Origin: Capnocytophaga granulosa ATCC 51502
Lineage (GTDB): Bacteria; Bacteroidota; Bacteroidia; Flavobacteriales; Flavobacteriaceae
Reading direction: 5' to 3'
Length of the DNA stretch: 64,000 nucleotides
Assembly (NCBI RefSeq): GCF_000411115.1
Contig: NZ_KE150258.1
Coordinates: forward strand, 47,760-111,759
Made by a program: the position numbers and the translations under genes. The notes below the pieces were generated by a model, which was not told the origin of the DNA, did no database searches, and saw nothing but the letters and a program-made list of their open reading frames with translations. Below, piece after piece: positions 8,460 to 18,100 of the stretch; the stretch's first letter is position 1; each line of letters starts with the position of its first letter.

Positions 8460-9203
8460 TCATTTAGTTGTTTTTCTAAAAGTAATTCCATAAAACTTGT
8501 TATTCCAGAACAATTCTGTTTTCTTTTCAGCCACTGATGCTGGGATACATTGTTCTATGGCATTCAAATCAACTGTTTTGCCTTCAAAATAGGATTTAGA
8601 AAAGATGCTTTTCTTGTATTGGGTCTCCACAAAGTCGGCTGTCTCATCGGCAATAAGCAACTTGCTACCAGGTTTGGCAACTCGGAGCATTTCGCTCATA
8701 GCAAGGGCTTTATCGTTGAAAAAATTGATACCTCCGATGTGAAAAACAATATCAAAAGTATTATCAGCAAAAGGCAAGTCCTCTGCGGGGCACTGCACAA
8801 GGGTAAGGTTTGTTTTCTTTTGCCACTGCTTTTTACATCTTTTGAGCATTCCCATCGAGATATCAGCCCCTACAAGGTTTATCGTTTTCAAATCAATCCC
8901 TTGGGGTAGATAACGCAAGTCCGCCCCTGTACCTATGGAAACATAAAGCACCGAAATAGCATTCTTCCATTCCAAGCGGCTCATCAATTCCGTACGCAGG
9001 CGGTCAATGGCGTTTCCATACTTGAGCTTTCCTATCCATTTTTCTCCAAAATCATAAAAGAAAGACATCCAATCGTACATTTTCATATATTTTTGATTGT
9101 CTCCACTGACAAAGTGGTCATTCATAAAGCAAAAAATACCATTTTCTTGTTTTACATCTTTTATGTCTATATCAGATTTTAATATTTGGGATATATCTTT
9201 CAT
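8460..9203 (-). CDS. Class I SAM-dependent methyltransferase
   Basis: This 247-residue protein has a methyltransferase core: 'VLYVSIGTGADLRYLP' as SAM motif I, an acidic 'VGADIS' strand end, 'PAEDLPFADNTFDIVFHIGG' as motifs II-III, and 'EMLRVAKPGSKLLIADE' as the following helix-strand. This layout is of the Methyltransf_11/UbiE type. The substrate cannot be told. It lies 32 bp downstream of the LRR-like gene and may be co-transcribed with it. Confidence 0.88.
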   Translation of the reverse strand: MKDISQILKSDIDIKDVKQENGIFCFMNDHFVSGDNQKYMKMYDWMSFFYDFGEKWIGKLKYGNAIDRLRTELMSRLEWKNAISVLYVSIGTGADLRYLPQGIDLKTINLVGADISMGMLKRCKKQWQKKTNLTLVQCPAEDLPFADNTFDIVFHIGGINFFNDKALAMSEMLRVAKPGSKLLIADETADFVETQYKKSIFSKSYFEGKTVDLNAIEQCIPASVAEKKTELFWNNKFYGITFRKTTK

Positions 9204-9235
9204 TGTATTTATATTATTGAATTATCTTTTCTTAA

Positions 9236-10150
9236 TCATAATCCGTATTTAGTCCAGCCCCCATCGTGCCATTGGCATTCGTCAATTCGCCACTCGCCAT
9301 CTTTTCTGATGATAAGAAAGCGAAACTGACAATTATGTCTGTCTTGGGTGTAGAGGTATATTTTATTCTTGGTCACTGTCTCAGTATCGATAATTTGATG
9401 ATCACCATAGGTACCGCCTTTATCTAAAGAATAACTAATTCCTTCAGGGCGATAGCCCACGCGAGGCTTATCGGTACAATACTTTTTGAAGAGGGCTATG
9501 CATTCCTCCCTTACCAAAAGATCACCCTCTTGGGTATCATCATTCTTGGCAGCAAAAGCCTCCCACTGGGTCATTGCCGCAAAGAAATCTAAGAGTAATT
9601 GCTTTACTATAGGTAAGTCATCAGAAGGAGGCGCCGCTGGTTTCTTCTTGCCTGCGGTGCGTTGGGCTTGTTCAAAGGCTTTTATCTGCTCGGCAGTGAA
9701 AGGTTTATCAAGGTAGAAACTCACCTTGTTGTAGTGTGCCACAGCCATAAGTCCTTCAAAAGTAACCCGCGTTCTCTTTAGTGAAAGAGACTTTAGGCGT
9801 GGTACTTGTAAGACGATTTTTAGTGTCTCATCAGTTATGGGGCAACCGTCCAGTGAGATATGGTCAATAGGTTTGTTGGCAAAGTACTTAAAGCCTTCGC
9901 CTGTAACTTGTTTGTTGTCCTCTAAGAAAAGGAGTTTTAGTTTGGGCAAAGTCGCTAAGTATTGTAGTGCTTCATCGGTAATTGCGGTATTGATAAAGCC
10001 CATATTGACCAACGACTTTACTTGTACGATCTGTGCGACCATCTCGTCGGTTAGGGCGACATCTCTGTAATGATGTCCCTTGCAAAAGCGCTCCTCGGTT
10101 ACTTCCTTAAGAGCTGCTTCTAAAGTAATGGGGAGGGGACCTCTAATCAT
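9236..10150 (-). CDS. Leucine-rich-repeat protein with possible NTF2-like C-terminal domain
   Basis: The N-terminal half (about residues 30-145) contains short LRR units such as 'LPKLKLLFLEDNKQVTGEGF' and 'VPRLKSLSLKRTRVTFEGL'. A linker rich in Ala/Lys/Pro follows. The C-terminal part (about 175-304), with 'WEAFAAKND', 'RFLIIRKDGEWRIDECQW' and 'DGGW', has the look of an NTF2-fold domain, as in some immunity proteins. I use the ATG at 10150, although a GTG at 10162 is in frame. It overlaps the upstream gene slightly. Ligand-binding or immunity roles are possible, but only by inference. Confidence 0.65.
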   Translation of the reverse strand: MIRGPLPITLEAALKEVTEERFCKGHHYRDVALTDEMVAQIVQVKSLVNMGFINTAITDEALQYLATLPKLKLLFLEDNKQVTGEGFKYFANKPIDHISLDGCPITDETLKIVLQVPRLKSLSLKRTRVTFEGLMAVAHYNKVSFYLDKPFTAEQIKAFEQAQRTAGKKKPAAPPSDDLPIVKQLLLDFFAAMTQWEAFAAKNDDTQEGDLLVREECIALFKKYCTDKPRVGYRPEGISYSLDKGGTYGDHQIIDTETVTKNKIYLYTQDRHNCQFRFLIIRKDGEWRIDECQWHDGGWTKYGL

Positions 10151-10829
10151 GTACACCTTCACATTGACGGAATACCAATAGTTGTTTTACTGCCAAAAAA
10201 GACTCCCCTTGTGACCATGTTTGCGCATATTCCCTAAGTCGCTCCGCCCCTTCGTCCCAGAGTTCGTTGTTCAGCAGACACTCTACTACACAGTCCTCTC
10301 CGACACGTGCTACATAGCACTTGAGTGATTGTACACGCACTTCTGTTGTGAAGTATTGAGGCAAGAGATCCACAAGTAAGTCATAAAAATCCCGCTTGGC
10401 AGGAGGCGTTTGCCACTTTCCTAACAAATACTGATTGCCAAGCGTGGTATGCCAATGTATATCTCCCAGATAAATATCGCAGTTCTTATTATGATAGCCG
10501 CTCAAGCTATCAATAATCGTCTGAAAAGTTGTGGAAAGATAGTTTTCTATAAGCGAAAGTACCTTTTCCTGTTCGGTATCTCCGAATCCTGCTATATTAT
10601 CCACGATTCCTTGAGGAAAATAGCCATCTTCTAAGTAAGTGCCTATGTGTAGCTCTATGAGACTTTCGTCCATTTCAGGGGTAGGAATGACCTCCAGCTC
10701 AATACGCATTTTTTCTCCCATCCAAATGGTACGGGCAGGGATATCAGGGTCTGCTTTATACCCTTGTTCTATAATCTTTTGAGAGAGCTGCTCAAGGATT
10801 TGTTCTTCTATATGAGTGGTAAGACGCAT
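10143..10829 (-). CDS. Hypothetical protein, possibly DUF6348-like
   Basis: This is a soluble 228-residue acidic protein with no signal peptide. Features are 'IWMGEKMRIELEVIPTPEMD', 'DIYLGDIHWHTTLGNQYL' and a C-terminal helix-rich part 'AERLREYAQTWSQGESFLAV'. The size and style suggest a DUF6348-type protein, but I cannot confirm this from memory. The stop overlaps the following LRR-like gene, so the two are likely translated together. Confidence 0.6.
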   Translation of the reverse strand: MRLTTHIEEQILEQLSQKIIEQGYKADPDIPARTIWMGEKMRIELEVIPTPEMDESLIELHIGTYLEDGYFPQGIVDNIAGFGDTEQEKVLSLIENYLSTTFQTIIDSLSGYHNKNCDIYLGDIHWHTTLGNQYLLGKWQTPPAKRDFYDLLVDLLPQYFTTEVRVQSLKCYVARVGEDCVVECLLNNELWDEGAERLREYAQTWSQGESFLAVKQLLVFRQCEGVHD

Positions 10830-10845
10830 GGTTAATGATTAATAG

Positions 10846-11970
10846 TTAATGATTAATGATTTCTGTAAATATAATGCAAGTAGGTTTGTCTACACTGATA
10901 TGCTGTGAGGTATCGGTAAGGGTGCCTGTGGTAGCATCTCGCTGGAAGACCTGTATCTTATTATCATCTCGGCAAGCGACCAAAAGATATTTACCATTGG
11001 GGGTTATTGCAAAATTGCGAGGGTGAATACCTGTGAGTTGGTAACCTACTTTCTTTAGCGTACCCCGCTTAGGATCAATGGCAAAAATAGAGATCCCATC
11101 TTTTTTCAGACGGTGCGAGGTATAAAGAAAACGCCCATCGGGACTGATATGTATATCCGCACTTCCTCCCCCTTGGCCTTCATCGGCCATTAGGCGTTGG
11201 ACTTCCTTTATTTTCCCTTTGTGATAGCTTAGCACCACACACTCTCCGCCCAATTCGTTGATTAGGTAGGCAAAACGTCCGTCCTTGCTAAAGGTAAGGT
11301 GACGAGGGCCTTGTCCATCGCTAACCTGATAAGCTATCTGTTGGTCTGTAAGCACCACAGCTCCTTGGGGAGCTTCCTGATTATAGCGAAAGCGATATAT
11401 ATGATCATTGCCCAAATCGGTAGCTAATACATATTTCCCATCAGGGGTAGGGATCATACAATGGACATGAGCCACACGCTCTGGAGTCCTCCCCTCAAAG
11501 GCTATATACTGTATCTCGGCCTGTAACTTACCTGCTGCATCTAATAGGAAAACACCGATGTCGCCCCCTGTGTAATTAGCAGTTATGGCATACTTACTAT
11601 CTGCAATGATATGGCAAGGGTCGGCACCTGCTTGTGTAGGGTGAAAGATAGGCTGAGTGGGTAGCTTATCTTGCCCTACCTCAAAGGAATAAGCCCCTTG
11701 CCGGCCATCGTTATACTCACTTACCGCATAGAGATGTTTTCCGTTGGGGGCTAAAGCTATAAAAGAAGGATTAGCGGCGGCGGTACTACCTAGCAGTACT
11801 GACGTTCCCTGTTGCTGATCAAAGCTATAGGTATAAATACCCTTGGAATTACCCCCTTCTGTATAAGTACCTACATACATTGTAAGGCTATTGGAGGGAG
11901 CTGATTGTGCAAAAGTATGCAAACCAACTAATGCACAAAATAAAGATAAAAGTGTTTGTAATCTTTTCAT
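10846..11970 (-). CDS. Exported lactonase-family beta-propeller (6-phosphogluconolactonase type)
   Basis: The ATG at 11970 gives an N-terminal signal peptide ending 'GLHTFAQ'; a longer in-frame start at 12012 would bury it. The mature protein shows repeated blades with 'YVGTYTEGGNSKGIYTYSFD', 'NPSFIALAPNGKHLYAVSEY', 'HVHCMIPTPDGKYVLATDLG', 'GPRHLTFSKDGRFAYLINEL', 'ISPDGRFLYTSHR' and 'GIHPRNFAITPNGKYLLVAC', typical of the seven-bladed lactonase family (PF10282). As it is exported, a role in cytosolic pentose-phosphate flux is doubtful; the substrate is unknown. A 16-bp gap separates it from the next (-) gene. Confidence 0.88.
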   Translation of the reverse strand: MKRLQTLLSLFCALVGLHTFAQSAPSNSLTMYVGTYTEGGNSKGIYTYSFDQQQGTSVLLGSTAAANPSFIALAPNGKHLYAVSEYNDGRQGAYSFEVGQDKLPTQPIFHPTQAGADPCHIIADSKYAITANYTGGDIGVFLLDAAGKLQAEIQYIAFEGRTPERVAHVHCMIPTPDGKYVLATDLGNDHIYRFRYNQEAPQGAVVLTDQQIAYQVSDGQGPRHLTFSKDGRFAYLINELGGECVVLSYHKGKIKEVQRLMADEGQGGGSADIHISPDGRFLYTSHRLKKDGISIFAIDPKRGTLKKVGYQLTGIHPRNFAITPNGKYLLVACRDDNKIQVFQRDATTGTLTDTSQHISVDKPTCIIFTEIINH

Positions 11971-12063
11971 ATGAGTTTTGAGTTTAAAAAAGTTATTTTC
12001 AAGAAAAAACAAATTCTTTTGCTACAAGCTGTAACAAAAGAATTTAGTTTTTAGTAGCTCCCA

Positions 12064-12870
12064 TTACTCAATAGGTGTTGTAGGGAGTTTGACTTCTCCT
12101 GGATCTTTCCAAAGGCCGTCCTTTATGGCACGTTTCTTAGCTGCTTCTGCTCGCTTTTCACTATCAGGGTGAGAGCTCATCATCTTTTGGAAGCGGCTCT
12201 GGGTTTCCCCGCCAGAGAGTAAGGCTAATTTCTTGAAAGCAGTATATACCGCCACTACATTGTAACCATGCTTCTTCATGAAGTTATAAGAGTACTCATC
12301 GGCTTGGGATTCTTGCTTTTTGCTGTGCTTGGCATCGAGCATGGCTTCTGCCATTTCCCCTAATTGGCTTTCGCTCAAGGTCTTCACCGTATTGGAAGCG
12401 GCTGCGCCTGCTTCTTGTAGGGCGGCTCTGGTATAGGCAGCCTTAATAGCATCCTTGGTATCTTCGTTCTTTACGTGGCCAATTTCGTGACCAATGATTG
12501 CTAAAAGCTCATCGTCAGTCATCAAGTCCATGAGAGAGGAGAAGACACGTACACTACCATCAGCACAGGCAAAGGCGTTGATATCGGTTACCAAATACAC
12601 CTTGTAGTTGAGGGTCATGCCATCTTCGTTTTTGTGCTTACCGAAAAGACGATTAAGTCGCTTAGTATAAGGACTTTTTGCATCCGCCACTTTATTATGG
12701 GCATCCATCCACTCTACAGATTCTTTGGATAGCTTTTGAGCATCCTCATTGCTAAAGGAAAGTGCTTGTACGCCTTTGGTAGCGGCACTGGCCATCTTTC
12801 CAATATTAATCTGTGCTTGCGCAGTAGCTACCGCTACCATACACAAGACTGTCAAAATTGTTTTTTTCAT
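12064..12870 (-). CDS. M48-family zinc metallopeptidase, exported
   Basis: The start at 12870 gives a clean signal peptide ending 'ATAQAQ'; an upstream in-frame start at 12951 is rejected because a TATATTTG promoter box (12897-12904, minus) lies inside that extension. The zinc site is 'LLAIIGHEIGHVKNED' (HExxH), and a third ligand Glu is likely in 'SKKQESQADEYSYNFM'. About 268 residues fit the periplasmic BepA/LoiP-like M48 proteins, which act in envelope quality control. The first 80 bp of its leader are duplicated at 15006-15085. Confidence 0.9.
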   Translation of the reverse strand: MKKTILTVLCMVAVATAQAQINIGKMASAATKGVQALSFSNEDAQKLSKESVEWMDAHNKVADAKSPYTKRLNRLFGKHKNEDGMTLNYKVYLVTDINAFACADGSVRVFSSLMDLMTDDELLAIIGHEIGHVKNEDTKDAIKAAYTRAALQEAGAAASNTVKTLSESQLGEMAEAMLDAKHSKKQESQADEYSYNFMKKHGYNVVAVYTAFKKLALLSGGETQSRFQKMMSSHPDSEKRAEAAKKRAIKDGLWKDPGEVKLPTTPIE

Positions 12871-12929
12871 ATAAATCTCTTTATAATTACCGAGTGCAAA
12901 TATAAGGGATTTAATTGTTAATTGTTGAT
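12850..12929. repeat. Left copy of the 80-bp direct repeat flanking the R-M cassette
   Basis: This segment contains the M48 start codon, leader and TATATTTG promoter. It matches 15006-15085 with only about eight differences, in the same orientation. The restriction-modification genes lie between the two copies. Confidence 0.85.
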
Positions 12930-12992
12930 TATCAATTATTAATATTTTCATATCTTGCCTAGTAGATAGTCAGTAAAAGAATAAAAAAGAGT

Positions 12993-13100
12993 ATGAGCGA
13001 TTTAAAATTAACACTTTTCAGGAAATGGGAATTTGACGATGAGGTGATTTAAATTTTAGAAAGATACAGATCAAAGTGCTGCTTATCAACATTGCAAAAT
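12993..13100 (+). pseudogene. Possible remnant of a small gene
   Basis: An ATG at 12993 opens a reading frame of 19 codons (MSDLKLTLFRKWEFDDEVI) to a TAA at 13050. The same frame then continues for 16 codons to TAG at 13101. The two parts read like one peptide interrupted by a stop. It sits at the left edge of the R-M insertion and is probably the torn end of a gene. The evidence is weak. Confidence 0.3.
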
Positions 13101-13849
13101 TAGATAGTTTTAAGACTTTTTTGATTCGATTTAATTTTATTATACCCCATATTTATCATATATTTTTCAAAACCTTCAATATCTAAAGCATTAGATAATT
13201 TTATTACTTTGTAGGTAGTTTTTTCTTGTGTTAGATCATCTTCAGCAACTAGATCACTTTTAAATGAAATATTTTCATCTTCCATCATTTCACGAGTAGA
13301 GCCGCCAATTAAATAAAAAATAATATTTTTAGACTCTAACATATCTGCTTTTGGAGTTTCAAATAAAACACAAGCAAAAAAATCTTTATCTACTTCATTG
13401 GGTTTGTACAAATTATCATATTTACAAATATTTTTAAAATGATAGCGTTCATTACATAACGCAAATTTTATACCATTTCTTGGAAAAGAAGACCGAACTT
13501 CAATTTTCTTTCCATTATTTAATAATAAATCTATTTGATTAGAAGCAGATTGAAATGGAGTAAAAGAAACAATATCTCCAAATATTCCTTTAATATAGAA
13601 ATACCACCCATATTCAGATAATACCCCTCCTAAGGTATCTAATATTAATCTATCCTTATCTCTTTTATTGATGCTATCATTTGCTTTGTGTGGATTAACT
13701 TTTTGTGCTAACTCCCATGCTTTATTGTAATAGAAAGGGGCATGAGGATTATTATTATCAAAAGTAAATTTTATTACTTTATAAGTTCTTTTAATATTAG
13801 AATTGTTATAAGGATCTTGACAATTAATTATTTCATATTTATACGGCAT
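13100..13849 (-). CDS. Type II restriction endonuclease (predicted PD-(D/E)XK)
   Basis: This 249-residue protein is assigned as the nuclease mainly from its overlap (11 bp) with an EcoRI-family methylase. A plausible catalytic core is 'NQIDLLLNNGKKIEVRSSFP', where Asp, Glu and the E-x-R form a variant of D...(D/E)xK. It does not show EcoRI's own AEAKHQG-type site. It is AT-rich like its partner, unlike the flanking genes, which suggests transfer. The recognition sequence cannot be read from the protein. Confidence 0.78.
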   Translation of the reverse strand: MPYKYEIINCQDPYNNSNIKRTYKVIKFTFDNNNPHAPFYYNKAWELAQKVNPHKANDSINKRDKDRLILDTLGGVLSEYGWYFYIKGIFGDIVSFTPFQSASNQIDLLLNNGKKIEVRSSFPRNGIKFALCNERYHFKNICKYDNLYKPNEVDKDFFACVLFETPKADMLESKNIIFYLIGGSTREMMEDENISFKSDLVAEDDLTQEKTTYKVIKLSNALDIEGFEKYMINMGYNKIKSNQKSLKTI

Positions 13850-14765
13850 TATTCACTTCTTTTTTTGATGAGATAATATTTTTTATAAAAATTCTTGAAT
13901 ATAACCTTTTTCCGTTAAGATATGCTCTATCTAATTTTCCTTTCCATTTTTTATTGGCAATATAACTTAATTCTCCATCTTTTACTTGATAATCTGCACC
14001 TATGATTTCAAATTGTTCTGGATTATATTTTGATAAAAAAGTAATTGGAACTCCCATTATTCCTTCAAAATCGTATGGAATATCTTTAGTTTTACTTATT
14101 TCAATAGCTTTATAATTATCATATTCAAGATATTCAGTTGTAGAATATGGTTTAGATACATCTAATCTTTGATATTTTTGTTTTATATCTAGATTAGTAT
14201 ACCAAAAACTTCTTGCTCCTTCACATAAATCCCCATTAGGCAAAAAAAACCAACGAACACAATTAATCCCCAATCGTATTTTATTTGCCTTGATATTTTC
14301 TAATATCTTTTTAAAACTAAGTGCATTGGAATTTCCAATTATAAGAAAATATTTCTTTTCCTTCAACAACAAATTAACAAAATCCTTAAATAAAGAAAAT
14401 GGCGGATTGGTAATGACTATATCTGATTTCTTTAATAAATCAATACATTCATCACTTCTAAAATCTCCATTTTCCTTCAACTTTTTTAATTTTAATTCCT
14501 TATTAGATCTATTGTAAATTAAATAAAAACCTTGTTCTTCCTCTTTGTAACTTACAATTAATTCTTTTAATTGTAAACTCTCAAAATTGTCAAAAAAGTA
14601 TTTAAAAAAATTGCTGAATTTTGGATTATCACAGTTGCAATAGATTATTTTGTTTTTAAAAAAATCTTTATGGATCTCCAATTCTTTTTCAATATCTTTC
14701 AATAATGTATAAAATTCATCGTTTTTATTTTTTATAGCATTGTTCAACTTTTTATTTTTAGACAT
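13839..14765 (-). CDS. EcoRI-family DNA adenine methyltransferase
   Basis: This 308-residue enzyme should protect DNA by N6-adenine methylation. 'KNDEFYTLLKDIEKEL' at the N-terminus and 'IVITNPPFSLFKDFVNLLL' (catalytic NPPF motif) are hallmarks of the M.EcoRI family (PF13651). 'GINCVRWFFLPNGD' and 'GIMGVPITFLSKYNP' are further shared segments. It precedes and overlaps the endonuclease gene, so methylase is made first. The coding sequence is very AT-rich. A duplicated M48 promoter (minus-strand TATATTTG at 15053-15060) points into this gene and may drive it. Confidence 0.92.
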   Translation of the reverse strand: MSKNKKLNNAIKNKNDEFYTLLKDIEKELEIHKDFFKNKIIYCNCDNPKFSNFFKYFFDNFESLQLKELIVSYKEEEQGFYLIYNRSNKELKLKKLKENGDFRSDECIDLLKKSDIVITNPPFSLFKDFVNLLLKEKKYFLIIGNSNALSFKKILENIKANKIRLGINCVRWFFLPNGDLCEGARSFWYTNLDIKQKYQRLDVSKPYSTTEYLEYDNYKAIEISKTKDIPYDFEGIMGVPITFLSKYNPEQFEIIGADYQVKDGELSYIANKKWKGKLDRAYLNGKRLYSRIFIKNIISSKKEVNNAV

Positions 14766-14875
14766 TATTCTTCTTTATTAATCATTATTACACTTTGTTT
14801 TATCTATTCTTTTGTATTAATCCAATAACCTTATATCCCATATCAGTTATATATTCCTTCTTTTATTTTCATAAT

Positions 14876-14985
14876 TAATGCGAGCTTGATATAACAAAAG
14901 CCCCCACAAAGCCAGCGAGTGCTCACGACTGGGTATGTGAAATACAAATTTCACAGATTTTTATATGGTGTGTTTCTCAGCAGCT
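14876..14985. repeat. Degraded fragment (R5) of the 231-bp palindromic repeat
   Basis: The segment around 14876-14915 reads GCGAGCTTGATATAACAAAAGC followed by CCCCAC, which resembles the terminus of the full copies. A later TTTCACAGATTTTTAT matches an inner part. The rest is lost. It lies between the methylase gene and the right-hand 80-bp repeat; no gene is visible in 14766-15183. Confidence 0.55.
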
Positions 14986-15005
14986 TTCGCTATTGGGGTC
15001 AAAGT

Positions 15006-15085
15006 TGTCAAAATTGTTTTTCCCCATACAAATTCCTTTATAATTACTGAGTGCAAATATAAGGGATTTAATTGTTAATTGTTAA
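15006..15085. repeat. Right copy of the 80-bp direct repeat (duplicated M48 promoter and start)
   Basis: This copy keeps the promoter box (CAAATATA on +, 15053-15060) and an ATG (minus, 15025-15027) followed by only a short frame (MGKNNFDNFDPNSESC, then stop). It is thus the 5' end of an M48-like gene without its body. Together with the left copy it brackets the R-M genes. Confidence 0.85.
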
Positions 15086-15183
15086 TGTTCAATTGTTAAT
15101 GTTTAATACCAATAATGATTAATGACCAATAACTAATCCTTTATAGTATTAGTCATTGGTCACTAATCATTGGTCACTAATTG
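15086..15183. repeat. Low-complexity TTAATGATTAATGACCAATA-type repeat block
   Basis: This gap is made of degenerate units such as AATGATTAATGACC and TTAGTCATTGGTCACTAA, partly self-complementary. Similar blocks lie at 10830-10860, 38118-38190, 41200-41260, 42890-43020, 55085-55125, 60875-60935 and 62660-62752. They are found only between genes. Confidence 0.6.
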
Positions 15184-18100
15184 TTATATCTCGTGTTCTG
15201 CTTTGATTTCCCTATGTTCGTAGTCGGCGATCATCAGGCGATCATAGTCAGGCTTGGTACCTTTTCCGAAACGCTTACCTATGTTGTCAAAGATTAGATA
15301 TACCATTGGCACAATAATCAAAGTCAAGAACAGAGAGGAGATTAGCCCTCCGATGATTACAATCGCTAAGGCGTTGTTAATCTCAGCTCCTGAGCCAGAG
15401 GCTATAGCCAAAGGTATCATCCCTGCTACCATGGCAATGGTGGTCATTAGGATCGGACGGAAACGCGCATGGTTGGCTTGTATCAGTGCCGTTACCGTAT
15501 CTTCTCCTTCCTCCTTGCGGTGGTTGGCGAAATCCACAATCATAATCGCATTCTTAGCCACCAAACCGATGAGCATGATGATCCCCAAGAGGGTGAAAAC
15601 ATTAAGCGACATATTGGCCATGGCCAAGGCAATCAAAGCTCCAATAAAGGAAAGAGGAATAGAGAACAAAACTACAAACGGACGAGAAAAACTATTATAG
15701 AGCACTACCATTACCATGTACACCAATAAGATTGCGGCAAAAAGGGATACAAATATTGTTCCGAACCCTTCGTCCTGCATCTCTTGATCTCCAGAGAAGA
15801 CGAACTGTACATTGGCGGGTTTCTGCAAGGTTTCTAACTTGGTTTTCCACTCAGAAACAATAGTACCTGTAGGACGTCCTACGGATTGGGCTTGTACGGT
15901 TACTGAAGGCGACTTGTCATAACGCTCTAACTGGGTAGGCCCTGAGGCATAGAATACATCGGCAAATTGGGAGAGCTTGACTTGTTGTCCTGTATTGTTG
16001 ATAAAAATCATATTCTCTATATTCTCTATAGACTGGCGGTTACCTTCCTCAAATAGGATATTGATATCATATTCGGAGTCTCCTGTGCGGAACTTATTAT
16101 CATCATTTCCGTTGAAAGCTACACGCATAGTCGTTCCTACTGTAGCAATATTAAGACCCAGCATGGCCATCTTATCACGGTTCAGCTGTACATTGATCTC
16201 AGGGTTCCCTGCCTCTGAAGAAAGCTTTATTTCAGTGGCTCCTGGTATTATCTTGAGTAGTTCAGCGGTTTTCACGGCATATTCTTGAGCCACCTTAACA
16301 TCGTCGGAGGTAACTACCAAGGCAATTGGTGCTTGTTCTGCCCCCATCATGCCAACAGGTACAGTCTTTACTTTGGCATCAACCAAGTATTGACTCAATT
16401 CTCGCTTGAGCTTAGCGGCAATTACCGTAGTGGATTCGCTACGTTCTTTCTTATCCACAAGAGTAATCTGTATTTCAGACTTATACGCAGTAGCCCGAGT
16501 GGAACCCATACCACTGGTAGACTGTCCTACTGTGGTAATCATACGCTCTACCAAAGGCTTATTGGTGCCCGATACCTTGAGGTTACGCAAATAGTTCTCT
16601 GCCTTTTGGGTAATAAAGTTAGTCTGTTCCAAAGAGGCATCTTTGTTCAGCTCAAACTGTATTAGGAACTTACCCCTATCCATATTAGGCATAAAGTCTG
16701 TTCCTATATAGCCTGTAGGAATGAGCGAACAAGAACCTGCAAAGAGGAAGAATACCAAAATGAAAGTTTTCCATTTGTGCTTGAACGACCATACCAATAG
16801 GTCAGAGAAAAGGTGAGTCATACGCTTGATAAAGCCCTCAAAACCAATAGAGATCTTGCCCATAAGTGATTTAGGATCAGGATGCTCCAACTTTCCAAAA
16901 CGAGAGTAAAGCCAAGGCACTATAGTAAAGGACATCAGCAAAGAGAGTGCTGTAGCAATAGCCACAGTAAGACAGAACTCTTTTACGATATTGACCACTA
17001 TACTATTTCCTATAGAAATCGGTACGAATACCACCACAATCACCATAGTAATAGCCATAACGGTAAGGACAATTTCCTTAGACCCATCATAGGCAGCACG
17101 TACCTTGTTCTTTCCCATCTCCATATGGCGGTGTATGTTCTCCAAGACCACGATGGCGTCATCCACCAAGATACCAACCACCAGAGAGAGTGCCACCAAG
17201 CTCATCAGGTTCAGTGTAAAGCCAAAGAAGTACATACCAATAAAGGCTGCGATGAGTGAGGTCGGGATAGAGACCATGACAATGAGTGCGTTGCGCAAGC
17301 TGTGGAGGAAGAAGAACATCACCACGGCTACGAGTACAATCGCCAATACAAGGTCAAACATCACCGAATTAGCCGCATGTAGGGTAAATTGGCTGGTATC
17401 CTCTGCCAACTGTAGTTTTACATTTTGATTGACATATGTTTTTTCTATCTGTGCCATTTTCTTGCGCACCAACTCACTTACCGATACGGCATTGGCATCG
17501 GTCTGCTTGAGCACTTGCAACAAGAGTGTGTTTTCTTGGTTGATACGCGCGATTTTCTCAGCATCCTCTTCGGTATCTTGTACATCAGCTACATCGGAAA
17601 GGCGGATTTCGATACCATTTTTGGAAACTAATGGAAGGTTACGCAGCTGTTCTACATCCTGAATCTTACCCAAGACACGGATGGAGGTACTATTCTCACG
17701 CGTTTTGAGCTTACCAGCAGGGATTTCTATATTGGAAGCTGCAATAAGCTGTTGTACCTGAGCGATCGTAAGGCCATAGCCTTCGAGCTTTTGAGGATCC
17801 ACATTCACACGAATTTCCCTCTTACGTCCGCCAATGATATTGACCTGTGCCACCCCTGGTACACGAGAGAGTTCAGGCTGTATCTTTTTATCCACTAGGT
17901 CATAAAGCTCCTGTGAGGAAAGATTGGAGGTAACCCCAAGAGAGATGATCGGCAAGTCCGAAAGTGAAAACTTGGAAAGAGAAGGTTCTTTAACATCGGT
18001 AGGGAGCTTAGAACGAATAGCATTGATCTTACGCTGAGCCTCATTGAGCGTATTGTCCACATTGGCATCGTTGGTTAGCTGGATAACCACCACAGAGAGT

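Noticed and set aside
12871..12951. Longer N-terminus for the M48 peptidase
   Set aside because: The extension runs through the TATATTTG promoter and hides the signal peptide; the start at 12870 is better.
13100..14765. Assigning GAATTC as the recognition site
   Set aside because: Family membership of the methylase is not enough to give specificity, and the nuclease is not EcoRI-like.
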